A stretch of 64,000 nucleotides of DNA from Gaiellales bacterium (GCA_036403155.1 DASWRM010000076.1:1-64000), one strand, 5' to 3'; shown: positions 34,741 through 41,763, counted from the stretch's first letter. Numbers and translations are program-made. Notes: a model not told the origin generated them from the sequence alone.

Positions 34741-34917
34741 GTGCTGAAGTCACTGCTCCAGCGGTTCCGTGACCGGCGGCGCCGACGCCGGGACGCTGAG
34801 GCGGCGGAAATCGCCGGCCTGAGCGCCTCCGACCGCCAGGCGATGCACTCCGCCGCGAACCGGTCGGCCAAGCCCAGCCGGCCTGAGGACGTGGGGTCGT
34901 CGGGCGGATTCCTCTAG
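34741..34917 (+). CDS. 58-residue basic protein of unknown function
   Basis: GTG 34741 begins a 58-codon frame 6 bases after the -10 box TAGGAT (34729-34734), the leaderless geometry of this window. The product starts VLKSLLQRFRDRRRRRRDAE, continues with EIAGLSASDRQAMHSAANRS and ends DVGSSGGFL. The amphipathic basic start followed by a helical segment suggests a small nucleic-acid- or membrane-associated protein. The frame has the high third-position G+C of real genes here. No family recognised. Confidence 0.5.
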   Translation: MLKSLLQRFRDRRRRRRDAEAAEIAGLSASDRQAMHSAANRSAKPSRPEDVGSSGGFL

Positions 34918-35161
34918 ACCGAACGGGGGCGTGGCCTCGCAGCCCAGCAGGCGGGGGCCGGGGCGTCGTCCTGACCCCACCTCCCGGGAACGCCTGACCA
35001 CGTTCGCGGTTTCCGTGTTTTCTGTACGGCAACCGCCCCCGCATGGCGTCCGCTAGCCCGGGCAACCAGGGAACCGCGATGGCGCCGGTTACGGCGCCGG
35101 CACCGGGGGTATCCGGCGGGCGTGCGCAGGGTGGGCCTGCGCCGACACAGCGGAGGTTCGG
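34918..35161 (+). ncRNA. structured 5' leader upstream of a secreted protein
   Basis: The 244 bp before ATG 35162 contain three strong hairpins: one at 35006-35036 (GCGGTT..AACCGC with an inner CCGT/ACGG and one mismatch), GGCGCCG-GTTA-CGGCGCC at 35081-35098, and GCGCAGG-GTGGG-CCTGCGC at 35123-35141. Single-stranded GGGAACC (35069-35075) and GGGGGTATCC (35105-35114) flank the second hairpin, vaguely recalling the core of ydaO-type riboswitches, though the consensus is not met. GGAGG (35152-35156) is the ribosome-binding site. Pairing GCCCG (35056-35060) with CGGGC (35117-35121) could close a multi-hairpin domain. The transcript start is not clear. Confidence 0.4.
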
Positions 35162-35674
35162 ATGAAACGGCTCCTTACGGCTCTCATGGTGGCGATGGCG
35201 ATGGGGGCGTTCGCGGCAAGCGCCTCGGCTGCGCCGCAGTCGATGGCCAGCGGTGGTGGCCAGACCCACGACAGCGCAAGCTTCGGGTTCAACGCCAAGG
35301 ACAACGAGAGCGGCAGCTTCAACTATGTCGGCAACACGCAGTACGCGGTGACGATCAACGGGACGGCGATCCCGGTCGGCTCGAAGTTCATAGGGCACTG
35401 CTTCAGCTATACGCACGTGAACTTTGTCAGCACCACGGAGGCCCGCTTGTTCGCGCGGTGTCGCGGGTTCTTCTTCGTGAACGGTGGCCCGCCGATCCGC
35501 GGCGTGGTGTACCTGCAGGCGCACGTGATCGACAACGGCGAGCCCGGTGTCAACGACCGCGCATGCATCGCGTGGGGCACGCACTCCTCGCCCGGTAGGG
35601 GTGACGAGGGGCTGTTCGTGCGTGACTGCGGCCGCGTCCAGGCCGGCAACATCCAGGTAAAGCCAGCAAGCTAG
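35162..35674 (+). CDS. secreted protein of unknown function
   Basis: A 170-residue exported protein. MKRLLTALMVAMAMGAFAASASAAP is a standard Sec signal peptide with an ASA-A cleavage site near residue 23 (segment at residues 1-24). The mature part starts with a glycine/serine-rich run, then a beta-rich domain with GFNAKDNESGSFNYVGN, reminiscent of a short secreted domain common in Thermoleophilia extracellular proteins; four cysteines could form two disulfides. The ribosome-binding site GGAGG is 5 bases before ATG. Its expression is probably controlled through the long structured leader. Confidence 0.75.
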   Translation: MKRLLTALMVAMAMGAFAASASAAPQSMASGGGQTHDSASFGFNAKDNESGSFNYVGNTQYAVTINGTAIPVGSKFIGHCFSYTHVNFVSTTEARLFARCRGFFFVNGGPPIRGVVYLQAHVIDNGEPGVNDRACIAWGTHSSPGRGDEGLFVRDCGRVQAGNIQVKPAS

Positions 35675-35710
35675 TGGGTTGAGCACACACCTGCGCGACG
35701 CCTGACGTTG

Positions 35711-35771
35711 TCCGGGCCTCCCGCCAGCCTTCTGGGATGTCGAAGTCCCGAGATTGCGAGGGAGGCCCGGA
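35711..35771. repeat. 12-bp inverted repeat beside the tRNA-Arg gene
   Basis: TCCGGGCCTCCC (35711-35722) is repeated in inverted orientation as GGGAGGCCCGGA (35760-35771), with a 37-nt loop that itself contains GGGA..TCCC (734-737 and 746-749 of the 35 kb block). It lies 36 bp after the secreted-protein stop and 115 bp beyond the 3' end of the tRNA. There is no T-run, so it is not a classical intrinsic terminator. It may be a terminator, a processing structure or a remnant of a small mobile element. Confidence 0.55.
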
Positions 35772-35885
35772 TGATGCAGGGTGTTGCCGCCCACTCGGAT
35801 GCGGTCATCCCTGGAGTCGCGATGCCGGGTTGTGCGCCTGGCGAGGCGGAGGGCATGTCGCCGCTCGTCTCGCTTCGTCGTGTGA

Positions 35886-35958
35886 TGCGCCTGGTAGGAA
35901 TCGAACCTACGGCCTTGCGCTCCGGAGGCGCACGCTCTATCCCCTGAGCTACAGGCGC
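35886..35958 (-). tRNA. tRNA-Arg(CCG)
   Basis: The reverse strand folds as a complete 73-nt tRNA. The acceptor stem is GCGCCTG paired with CAGGCGC; the D-arm is GCTC-AGGGGATA-GAGC; the anticodon arm is TGCGC-CTCCGGA-GCGCA, giving anticodon CCG (reads CGG, arginine); the T-arm is GTAGG-TTCGAAT-CCTAC. The discriminator base is A and the 3' CCA is not encoded. It is transcribed opposite to the flanking genes. There is no sign of an integrated element at its 3' end in the window beyond the inverted repeat. Confidence 0.97.
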
Positions 35959-36016
35959 GGGGGAGGGAGTGTATCGCCCGCTCGCACCCGGCCGCTCATC
36001 CGGTACGCTCGCCTGC

Positions 36017-37039
36017 GTGGACCTGACCGCACGCGTCTTCACCGTCGAGCTCGCCGAGCCGTTCGTCATCTCCCGCAGCACGACGGACAAGGAAGACATC
36101 GTCCAGGTGGCGATCACCCACGCCGGCGTCACCGGGTACGGCGAGGGGGCACCGGACGAGCGCTACGGCGAGAGCTGTGACAGCGCGATGGCCTTCTTCG
36201 AGCGGGCCGCGCCGCTGCTCGGGAACGATCCCTTCGCGCTCGAGGCGATCTTCGCCAGGCTGGGCGAGCTGCCCGGTCAGATGGCCGCCACGTGTGCGGT
36301 CGACGGCGCGCTGCACGACCTCGTCGGCAAGCTCTGCAACCAGCCGCTCTGGCGCCTCTTCGGCCTCGACCCCGCGCCTCCGCCCACCTCGTACACGATC
36401 AGCATCGACACCATCGAGGGCACCGCGGACAGAGCCCGCCGCGCCGCGCACTTCCATGCGCTCAAGATCAAGGTGGGAGGGCCGGGCGACCTCGACCGCG
36501 TGCGCGCCGTTCGTGAGCAGGCCCCCGACGCCCTGATCCGGGTCGACGCGAACGAGGCGTGGACGGTCGACGTCACGCGTGAGATCAGCCCCGAGCTCGC
36601 ACGGCTCGGCGTCGAGCTGATCGAGCAGCCGCTGCACGCAGACCAGGTCGACGGCTACCGGGAGCTTCACGCCCCCGGCCTGCCGATCCCGATCGTGCTG
36701 GACGAGAGCGTCCACACGTTGCCGGATGTCGGCCGGGCCGGCGGCCTCGCGGACGGGATCAACATCAAGCTGACGAAGTCGGGCGGCATCCGGGAGGCCC
36801 ACCGGATGATCCACGCGGCCCGCGCGCTCGGACTGAAGGTGATGCTCGGGTGCATGAACGAGTCGTCGCTCGGCATCGCGGCCGCCGTGCAGCTGTCCCC
36901 GCTCGTGGACGTCGTCGACCTCGACGGCCATCTGCTGAACGCCAACGACGCCTTCACCGGCCTCGGCTTCGTCGAGGGCGCCGTGGTGCCCTCCGACCTC
37001 CCCGGCCTCGGCGTGACACCGCTGGACCGCTGGCCGTGA
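36017..37039 (+). CDS. dipeptide epimerase / DgcA-like enolase-superfamily enzyme
   Basis: A 340-residue muconate-lactonizing-type enolase-superfamily enzyme. The catalytic lysine motif is HALKIKVGG, metal ligands are in RVDANEAW, VELIEQP and IVLDES, the second lysine is in NIKLTKSGG, and GCMNESSLGIAAAV plus VVDLDGH match the signature of L-Ala-D/L-Glu epimerases. Close relatives next to a DUF1611 gene have been named DgcA (N-acetyl-D-glutamate racemase). GTG 36017 is 7 bases behind TACGCT. It is the first gene of a four-gene set with peptidases; GTGA overlap with the next gene. Confidence 0.85.
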   Translation: MDLTARVFTVELAEPFVISRSTTDKEDIVQVAITHAGVTGYGEGAPDERYGESCDSAMAFFERAAPLLGNDPFALEAIFARLGELPGQMAATCAVDGALHDLVGKLCNQPLWRLFGLDPAPPPTSYTISIDTIEGTADRARRAAHFHALKIKVGGPGDLDRVRAVREQAPDALIRVDANEAWTVDVTREISPELARLGVELIEQPLHADQVDGYRELHAPGLPIPIVLDESVHTLPDVGRAGGLADGINIKLTKSGGIREAHRMIHAARALGLKVMLGCMNESSLGIAAAVQLSPLVDVVDLDGHLLNANDAFTGLGFVEGAVVPSDLPGLGVTPLDRWP

Positions 37040-38079
37040 CCCGGATCGCGATCCTCGCTGAGGGCGGCTTCGGCGAGCACGACGCCAAGACCGCGACGGG
37101 CGTCCTGCGCTACAGCCCGCATGACGTGGTCGCGGTGATCGACTCCACGCGCGCCGGTACACGGGTGCGCGACCACATCGCCGGGCTCAAGCTCGACGTG
37201 CCGATCGTGGCGGGCATCGAAGAGGCGCTGCCGCTCGACCCGACCACCCTGCTGATCGGCATTGCACCGGCGGGCGGCAAGCTGCCCGCGGCATGGCGCG
37301 AGACCATCCTCCGCGCCATAGACGCGGGACTCGGCATCGAGAGCGGGCTGCACGACTTCCTCGGCGACGACCCGGACCTTGCAGCGGCGGCCGAGGCACG
37401 CGGCGTGGAGATCCGCGACCTGCGCCGCGCGCCGGCCGGCCTGAACGTGCCCACGGGCGAGAACCTCACTGTGGACGCCCACGTCGTGGCGACGGTCGGC
37501 TCGGACTGCAGCCTCGGCAAGATGACGGTCTGCCTGGAGCTCGACCGCGCGGCGCGCGACCGTGGCCTGCCCAGCGCGTTCGTCCCCACCGGGCAGACGG
37601 GCATCGCCATCGCCGGCTGGGGCATCGCGGTCGACGAGGTCGTGTCGGACTACGTCGCCGGCGCCAGCGAGCAGCTGCTGCTCGAGGGCCGGCGCCGCGC
37701 CGGGACGGGGGCGCTGCTGTGGATCGAGGGGCAGGGCTCGATCAGCCATCCGAGCTACTCGGGCGTCACGCTCGGGCTGCTGCACGGATCCGCACCGCAC
37801 GCGCTGATCCTCGTGCACGAGCCGGGCCGCACGCATCTCGACATGCCGGACGGGCCGCCGATCCCGCCGCTGCCGCAGCTGATCGAGGACTACGAGCGGA
37901 TGGCTCGCTACGTGCGGGCAGCCCGAGTCGTCGCCGTGTCACTGAAGACGAACCGCCTGACGCCGGAGCAGGCGGCCGCCGCGATCTCGGCAACGGAGCG
38001 CGAGACAGGCCTCCCCGCGGACGATCCGGTGCGAAACGGTGGCGGCAAGCTGCTCGACGCCATCCTCGCTGCGCGATGA
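37036..38079 (+). CDS. DUF1611 (DgcN-like) protein
   Basis: A 347-residue protein with the two-part DUF1611 architecture: an N-terminal Rossmann-like half (RIAILAEGGFGEHDAKTATGVLRY, LLIGIAPAGGKLP) and a C-terminal P-loop-like half with VGSDCSLGKMTVCLELDRAA, FVPTGQTGIAIAGWGI and IEGQGSISHPSYSGVT. Proteins of this family paired with a dipeptide-epimerase homologue have been described as DgcN, an N-acetyltransferase for D-glutamate. The overlap by GTGA with the epimerase gene supports a joint function. Which D-amino acid or peptide is handled here is not known. Confidence 0.82.
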   Translation: MTRIAILAEGGFGEHDAKTATGVLRYSPHDVVAVIDSTRAGTRVRDHIAGLKLDVPIVAGIEEALPLDPTTLLIGIAPAGGKLPAAWRETILRAIDAGLGIESGLHDFLGDDPDLAAAAEARGVEIRDLRRAPAGLNVPTGENLTVDAHVVATVGSDCSLGKMTVCLELDRAARDRGLPSAFVPTGQTGIAIAGWGIAVDEVVSDYVAGASEQLLLEGRRRAGTGALLWIEGQGSISHPSYSGVTLGLLHGSAPHALILVHEPGRTHLDMPDGPPIPPLPQLIEDYERMARYVRAARVVAVSLKTNRLTPEQAAAAISATERETGLPADDPVRNGGGKLLDAILAAR

Positions 38080-38106
38080 AGGGCATGCCGCGGTAACCTG
38101 CCCGGC

Positions 38107-39207
38107 GTGTCCGATCCGCGCCTGGAATCGCTTGCCGAGCTGATCTGCGGCTATTCGCTTGACGTCCAGGCGGATGAGATCATCAGGATCACCGGTCCCG
38201 CCTCCGCACACGAGTTCATCGCGGCGATCACGCGCCAGGTCACCCGGCGCGGCGGCATGCCGATGCTGCGCCCGTCGTTTCCGGCGGTCGAGGCCGCGAT
38301 CCTGTCGCGCGGGTCCGACGAGCAGCTGACCACGGTCACCGAGATCGACCGTCTGGACGCCGAGGTGCCGCGCAAGACGCTGACGATCTGGGCAGACGAG
38401 AACACGCGCTACATGAGCGAGGTGCCGCCCGACCGCCAGGCGCTGTGGAGCCGGGCCCGGCGCGAGATCAGCGACCGCTTCTTCGACCGGCTCGCCCGCG
38501 GCGAGATCGGCTGGTGCGGCGTCACGCTTCCCACGCAGGGCTTCGCGCAGGATGCCGGCATGTCGCTGGCCGAGTTCGAGGACTTCGTGTTCGGCGCCGG
38601 CCACGTGAACGACCCCGACCCCGTCGCATTCTGGCGCGGGCAGTCGCAGCGCCAGGCGGCCGTGATCGAGCGCCTGTCCGGCATCTCGGAGCTGCGGATC
38701 GTCGCGGAGGACACGGACCTCACGCTCGACGTGTCCGGGCGTCCCTGGATCAACGCCGACGGGCACGAGAACTTTCCCGACGGCGAGGTGTTCACGAGCC
38801 CGCACCACGAGCGGACGAGCGGCCACATCACGTTCAGCTTCGATGCGACCTACCACGGCCGCGAGTTCGGCGGCGTCCGGCTCTGGTTCGAGGACGGGCG
38901 CGTCGTCCGCCACGAGGCGGCTCGGGGCGAGGAGTTCCTGGCGGGGATGCTGGACATGGACGAGGGCTCCAGGTTCCTCGGCGAGGTGGCGTTCGGCATG
39001 AACGACGACATCCAGCGCGCGACGCAGAACGTCGCATTCGACGAGAAGATCGGCGGCACGGCCCACGTCGCGCTGGGCGCCGCCTTCCCCGAGGCGGGCG
39101 GCACCAACCGCTCGTCCCTGCACTGGGACATCGTCCGCGACCTGCGGCAGGGCGGCGAGGTCTACGGCGACGGCCAGCTGATCGGGCGGGACGGGGCGTT
39201 CCTGTGA
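38107..39207 (+). CDS. M29-family metallo-aminopeptidase
   Basis: A 366-residue thermophilic-type aminopeptidase. The cocatalytic metal ligands of family M29 are visible in order: Glu of FPDGEVFTSP, Glu of FLGEVAFGMN, His of GTAHVALG, and the His/Asp pair of SLHWDIV. These enzymes remove N-terminal residues from peptides in the cytoplasm. GTG 38107 is 7 bases behind TAACCT (38094-38099), so it can be transcribed independently of the two genes before it. It is followed with a GTGA overlap by a second, divergent copy. Confidence 0.9.
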   Translation: MSDPRLESLAELICGYSLDVQADEIIRITGPASAHEFIAAITRQVTRRGGMPMLRPSFPAVEAAILSRGSDEQLTTVTEIDRLDAEVPRKTLTIWADENTRYMSEVPPDRQALWSRARREISDRFFDRLARGEIGWCGVTLPTQGFAQDAGMSLAEFEDFVFGAGHVNDPDPVAFWRGQSQRQAAVIERLSGISELRIVAEDTDLTLDVSGRPWINADGHENFPDGEVFTSPHHERTSGHITFSFDATYHGREFGGVRLWFEDGRVVRHEAARGEEFLAGMLDMDEGSRFLGEVAFGMNDDIQRATQNVAFDEKIGGTAHVALGAAFPEAGGTNRSSLHWDIVRDLRQGGEVYGDGQLIGRDGAFL

Positions 39208-40340
39208 TCGACCCCCGCGTCCAGCGGCTTGCCCGCGTCGTGTGCCAGCACTCGCTCGCCGCGCGCGCCGGCGAGGTGATGCTGATCGAGGCGCCCGCGG
39301 TCGCCGAGCCGCTGGTGGTGGAGCTGGTGAAGGCTGCACTCGAAGCCGGCGCCATCCCGCGCGTGCGGGTCGCGACGGAGGGCGCGCAGCTCGCGTTCCT
39401 CAGCGAGGCGTCAGACGAGCAGCTGCGGACGATCCTGCCGTCCGCGATGCCGGAGATGCAGTCGATCGACCTGCGCGTGGCAATCCACGCGTCGGCCAAC
39501 ACGCGCGAGCTCTCGGGCGTCGACCCGGCGCGCACGGCGGCGGTGCAGCAGTCGCGCAAGCCGCTCATGGACACATACATGCGCCGGTCGGCGGCGGGGG
39601 AGCTGCGCTGGTGCGTGACCGCATTCCCGTGCCAGGCGTTCGCGCAGGACGCCGACATGTCGCTCGAGGCGTACGAGGAGTTCGTGTACGGGGCCGGCTG
39701 GCTGCACCTCGACGACCCGGTGGCCGCGTGGAGCCGGTTCGCCGACACGTTGCGCGGCGTCGCCGAGCGCCTTGCGGGCGTCCGCGAGCTGCGCGTCGTC
39801 GGCGAGGACACCGACCTGACCGTGGGCGTCGAGGGGCGCCGCTGGATCCCGTGTCACGGCGACCGCAACTTCCCGGACGGCGAGGTGTTCACCGGGCCGG
39901 TCGAGACGGCGACCAGCGGGGACGTCCGCTTCTCGTTCCCGGCCATCTTCGGCGGACGCGAGGTGCAGGACGTACGGCTGCGGTTCGAGGGCGGGCGGGT
40001 CGTTCGCAGCGAGGCGGCCGGCGGCGGCGAGCTGCTCCGGCAGATGCTCGCGATCGACGACGGCGCTTCGATCCTCGGCGAGTTCGCGATCGGGACGAAC
40101 TACGCGGTCGAGCGGTTCAGCAAGCAGATCCTGTTCGACGAGAAGATCGGCGGGACCTGCCACATGGCGGTCGGCGCCGGCTATCCCGAGACCGGGAGCA
40201 CGAACACGTCCGGGTTGCACTGGGACATGGTGTGCGACCTGCGGACGGGCGGCGAGATCTATGCCGACGGGGAGCTGATCCACCGCGACGGGCGCTTCCT
40301 CCCGGAGTTCGCGCCGGACCTCAGCCCGCCGGCCGCATGA
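39204..40340 (+). CDS. second M29-family metallo-aminopeptidase
   Basis: A 378-residue paralogue of the preceding gene, with all metal ligands kept: Glu of FPDGEVFTGP, Glu of ILGEFAIGTN, His of GTCHMAVG and His/Asp of GLHWDMV. The two proteins are alike in layout but clearly diverged, so they are an old tandem duplication and may form a heteromer or split substrates. Its 3' end overlaps the convergent dihydropteroate-synthase-like gene by 20 bases. Confidence 0.9.
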   Translation: MIDPRVQRLARVVCQHSLAARAGEVMLIEAPAVAEPLVVELVKAALEAGAIPRVRVATEGAQLAFLSEASDEQLRTILPSAMPEMQSIDLRVAIHASANTRELSGVDPARTAAVQQSRKPLMDTYMRRSAAGELRWCVTAFPCQAFAQDADMSLEAYEEFVYGAGWLHLDDPVAAWSRFADTLRGVAERLAGVRELRVVGEDTDLTVGVEGRRWIPCHGDRNFPDGEVFTGPVETATSGDVRFSFPAIFGGREVQDVRLRFEGGRVVRSEAAGGGELLRQMLAIDDGASILGEFAIGTNYAVERFSKQILFDEKIGGTCHMAVGAGYPETGSTNTSGLHWDMVCDLRTGGEIYADGELIHRDGRFLPEFAPDLSPPAA

Positions 40341-41148
40341 GCGCGGCCATCCGGGCGATGTTGGCCATGAACGGTAGATCGTGCACGCGCAGGATCTGCA
40401 CGCCCAGGTAGGCGGCGACCGCCACGACAGCGGCGGTGCCCTCGAGGTTCGACTCAGGGAGGTCGAGCGGCTCCGCGGTCACCTCCTTGTGCGAGCAGGC
40501 GAGCAGGAGCGGGTAGCCGAGCCCGAGCAGGCCGGGGAGCGCGCGCAGCGTCTCCAGGTCGCTCGTCGTCGACTTGCCGAACCCGAGCCCGGGATCGACC
40601 ACCAGTGCGTGGGGATCGATCCCGGCCGCCACCGCGCGCGCGGCGCGCTGCTCGAGGAAGGCGGCGATCTCCCGCGGTGAGATGTCATACCGCCCGCCCT
40701 GCACCTGCTTGGGTGCGATGCCGAGGTGCGTGACCACGATGCCGCCCTTGCGCTCCGCGACCGCGGGCGCCAGATCGGGGTCGCTGAGCCCGGTGTGGTC
40801 GTTGATGATGTCCGCCCCCGCGTCGAGCACAGCCGCGGCCACATCGGCGCGGTAGGTGTCGACCGAGATGATGGCCTGGCACCCGGCGCCACGGATGCCC
40901 TCGAGCACCGGGAGCACGCGTGCGGCCTCCTCCTGCGCGGTCAGGACGACCCCCGGCTGGGCCGTCATGCCGCCGACGTCGATCACGGTCGCCCCGTTCT
41001 CGACCAGCTGGAGCGAGCGCCGCACGGCGGCGTCCGGCGTGGCCGTCGAGCCGCCGTCGTAGAACGAGTCCGGGGTCACGTTGACGATGCCCATGAGGTG
41101 GGGGGTGGGCCGGGCGGGAAGGGCCCGTGTGCGCAGCTGCAGCAGCAT
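40321..41148 (-). CDS. folP: dihydropteroate synthase homologue with altered loop residues
   Basis: A 275-residue TIM-barrel protein of the pterin-binding family. HLMGIVNVTPDSFYDGG, IISVDTYRADVAAA, DIINDHTG, VVDPGLGFGK and the C-terminal ILRVHDL match dihydropteroate synthase. Two usually invariant blocks differ: GG-E-S-T-R-P-G reads GGMTAQPG, losing the Thr-Arg pair that contacts p-aminobenzoate, and S-R-K reads SHK. Pterin contacts are largely kept. It may be a catalytically altered or substrate-shifted enzyme; whether a standard folP exists elsewhere is unknown. ATG 41148 is 6 bases behind TAGGCT on the minus strand (plus 41155-41160). Confidence 0.78.
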   Translation of the reverse strand: MLLQLRTRALPARPTPHLMGIVNVTPDSFYDGGSTATPDAAVRRSLQLVENGATVIDVGGMTAQPGVVLTAQEEAARVLPVLEGIRGAGCQAIISVDTYRADVAAAVLDAGADIINDHTGLSDPDLAPAVAERKGGIVVTHLGIAPKQVQGGRYDISPREIAAFLEQRAARAVAAGIDPHALVVDPGLGFGKSTTSDLETLRALPGLLGLGYPLLLACSHKEVTAEPLDLPESNLEGTAAVVAVAAYLGVQILRVHDLPFMANIARMAALMRPAG

Positions 41149-41194
41149 CCGCTCAGCCTAGACTGGCCCCGCGCGGCCGTCGGCAGCGAATGTC

Positions 41195-41223
41195 TTGACA
41201 CCGAACACGCGTTCGTCTACACT
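41195..41223 (+). promoter_or_regulatory. sigma-70-type promoter of the LysM gene
   Basis: TTGACA (41195-41200) and TACACT (41218-41223) are separated by exactly 17 bp, one of the best promoters in the window. The ATG follows the -10 box by 7 bases, giving a leaderless transcript. A LexA-type box fills the spacer and a second one covers the transcription start. Confidence 0.85.
41202..41215. promoter_or_regulatory. LexA (SOS) box 1
   Basis: CGAACACGCGTTCG is a perfect CGAAC-N4-GTTCG inverted repeat, the consensus of LexA boxes in Gram-positive bacteria and mycobacteria. It lies between the -35 and -10 elements, where LexA binding would block RNA polymerase. Confidence 0.8.
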
Positions 41224-41237
41224 CGAACGCATGTTCG
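41224..41237. promoter_or_regulatory. LexA (SOS) box 2
   Basis: CGAACGCATGTTCG is a second perfect CGAAC-N4-GTTCG repeat. Its centre is 22 bp (two helical turns) from box 1, and its N4 and right arm contain the ATG of the LysM gene, so the operator is partly inside the coding sequence. Confidence 0.8.
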
Positions 41238-41497
41238 CCTCAACCACACGACCCAGACTGACCGTGGCAGCGGCTGCCGCGGTCCTCGCCCTGGCCACGA
41301 TGCTGGGGTTCGCGTCGCCGTCGCCCGGCGCGGCCACGCCGGAGAGCTACCGCGTCAAGCCGGGAGACACGCTGTGGTCGATCGCCGCGACCCACGGAAG
41401 TGGGGGCGACGTCCGCGCAGCCGTCTACTCCATCCGGTCAGCCAACCATCTCAGCGGCGCGACGATCGTGCCGGGTCAGACGCTGGTGGTGCCATGA
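41231..41497 (+). CDS. YneA-like LysM protein, probable SOS-induced division suppressor
   Basis: An 88-residue protein: a basic start, one membrane segment (about residues 11-31, AAAAAVLALATMLGFAS), a short linker and a LysM domain (about 40-88; YRVKPGDTLWSIAA and IVPGQTLVVP). Size and order equal those of YneA, which halts septation after DNA damage in Bacillus and relatives and is repressed by LexA. Two LexA boxes over its promoter support the same role here, although no lexA lies beside it. The start is ATG 41231. It overlaps the next small gene by ATGA. Confidence 0.8.
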   Translation: MFASTTRPRLTVAAAAAVLALATMLGFASPSPGAATPESYRVKPGDTLWSIAATHGSGGDVRAAVYSIRSANHLSGATIVPGQTLVVP

Positions 41498-41688
41498 GCC
41501 AGTCGAACGTCATCTCACTCGACGAGCGGCGCGCCCTCCATCGCCCGGCCTACGGACCGGTGCATGCGCCGACACTGCGGATCGTTCGGCCGGACGACCC
41601 ACCGCCGGGCCGCGTGTTCACGCTCGAGGTCTTCCTGGCCCGGGCCCGCACGGTGATGAGCGAGCCGCACAGCGACCTCGCGTCGTAG
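41494..41688 (+). CDS. 64-residue partner protein of the SOS LysM gene
   Basis: A soluble 64-residue protein coupled by an ATGA overlap to the YneA-like gene, so it should share its DNA-damage control. It starts MSQSNVISLDERRALHRPAY, has a central proline-rich stretch (IVRPDDPPPGRVF) and a short helix VFLARARTVM. I do not recognise a family, and no membrane segment or cysteine is present. Coupling suggests a regulator or binding partner of the LysM protein. Confidence 0.6.
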   Translation: MSQSNVISLDERRALHRPAYGPVHAPTLRIVRPDDPPPGRVFTLEVFLARARTVMSEPHSDLAS

Positions 41689-41691
41689 CAC

Positions 41692-41726
41692 GGTGAAAAA
41701 AAGGTGCCAGGCACCTTTTTTTCACC
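41692..41726. terminator. 35-bp palindrome, bidirectional intrinsic-terminator type
   Basis: Two 17-base arms, GGTGAAAAAAAGGTGCC (41692-41708) and its exact reverse complement (41710-41726), flank one base. The A7-GC-rich core-T7 layout forms an intrinsic terminator on either strand. It starts 3 bases after the stop of the SOS operon, and its A/T runs stand out against the GC-rich surroundings. On the plus strand it would end the SOS transcript before the RNase Z promoter. Confidence 0.8.
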
Positions 41727-41763
41727 CGCCGCCCATGACCGCACCCGCCCTAAGATCTTCTGC

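Noticed and set aside
35041-35114. Possible c-di-GMP (GEMM) or ydaO riboswitch
   Set aside because: Some short blocks are similar, but the conserved GCAAAGCC of GEMM and the GGGGUGAAUCC and 3' core of ydaO are absent; kept only as an unassigned structured leader.
38107-40340. Recent duplication or assembly artefact of the M29 genes
   Set aside because: The two copies are well diverged along their whole length and coupled by a GTGA overlap.
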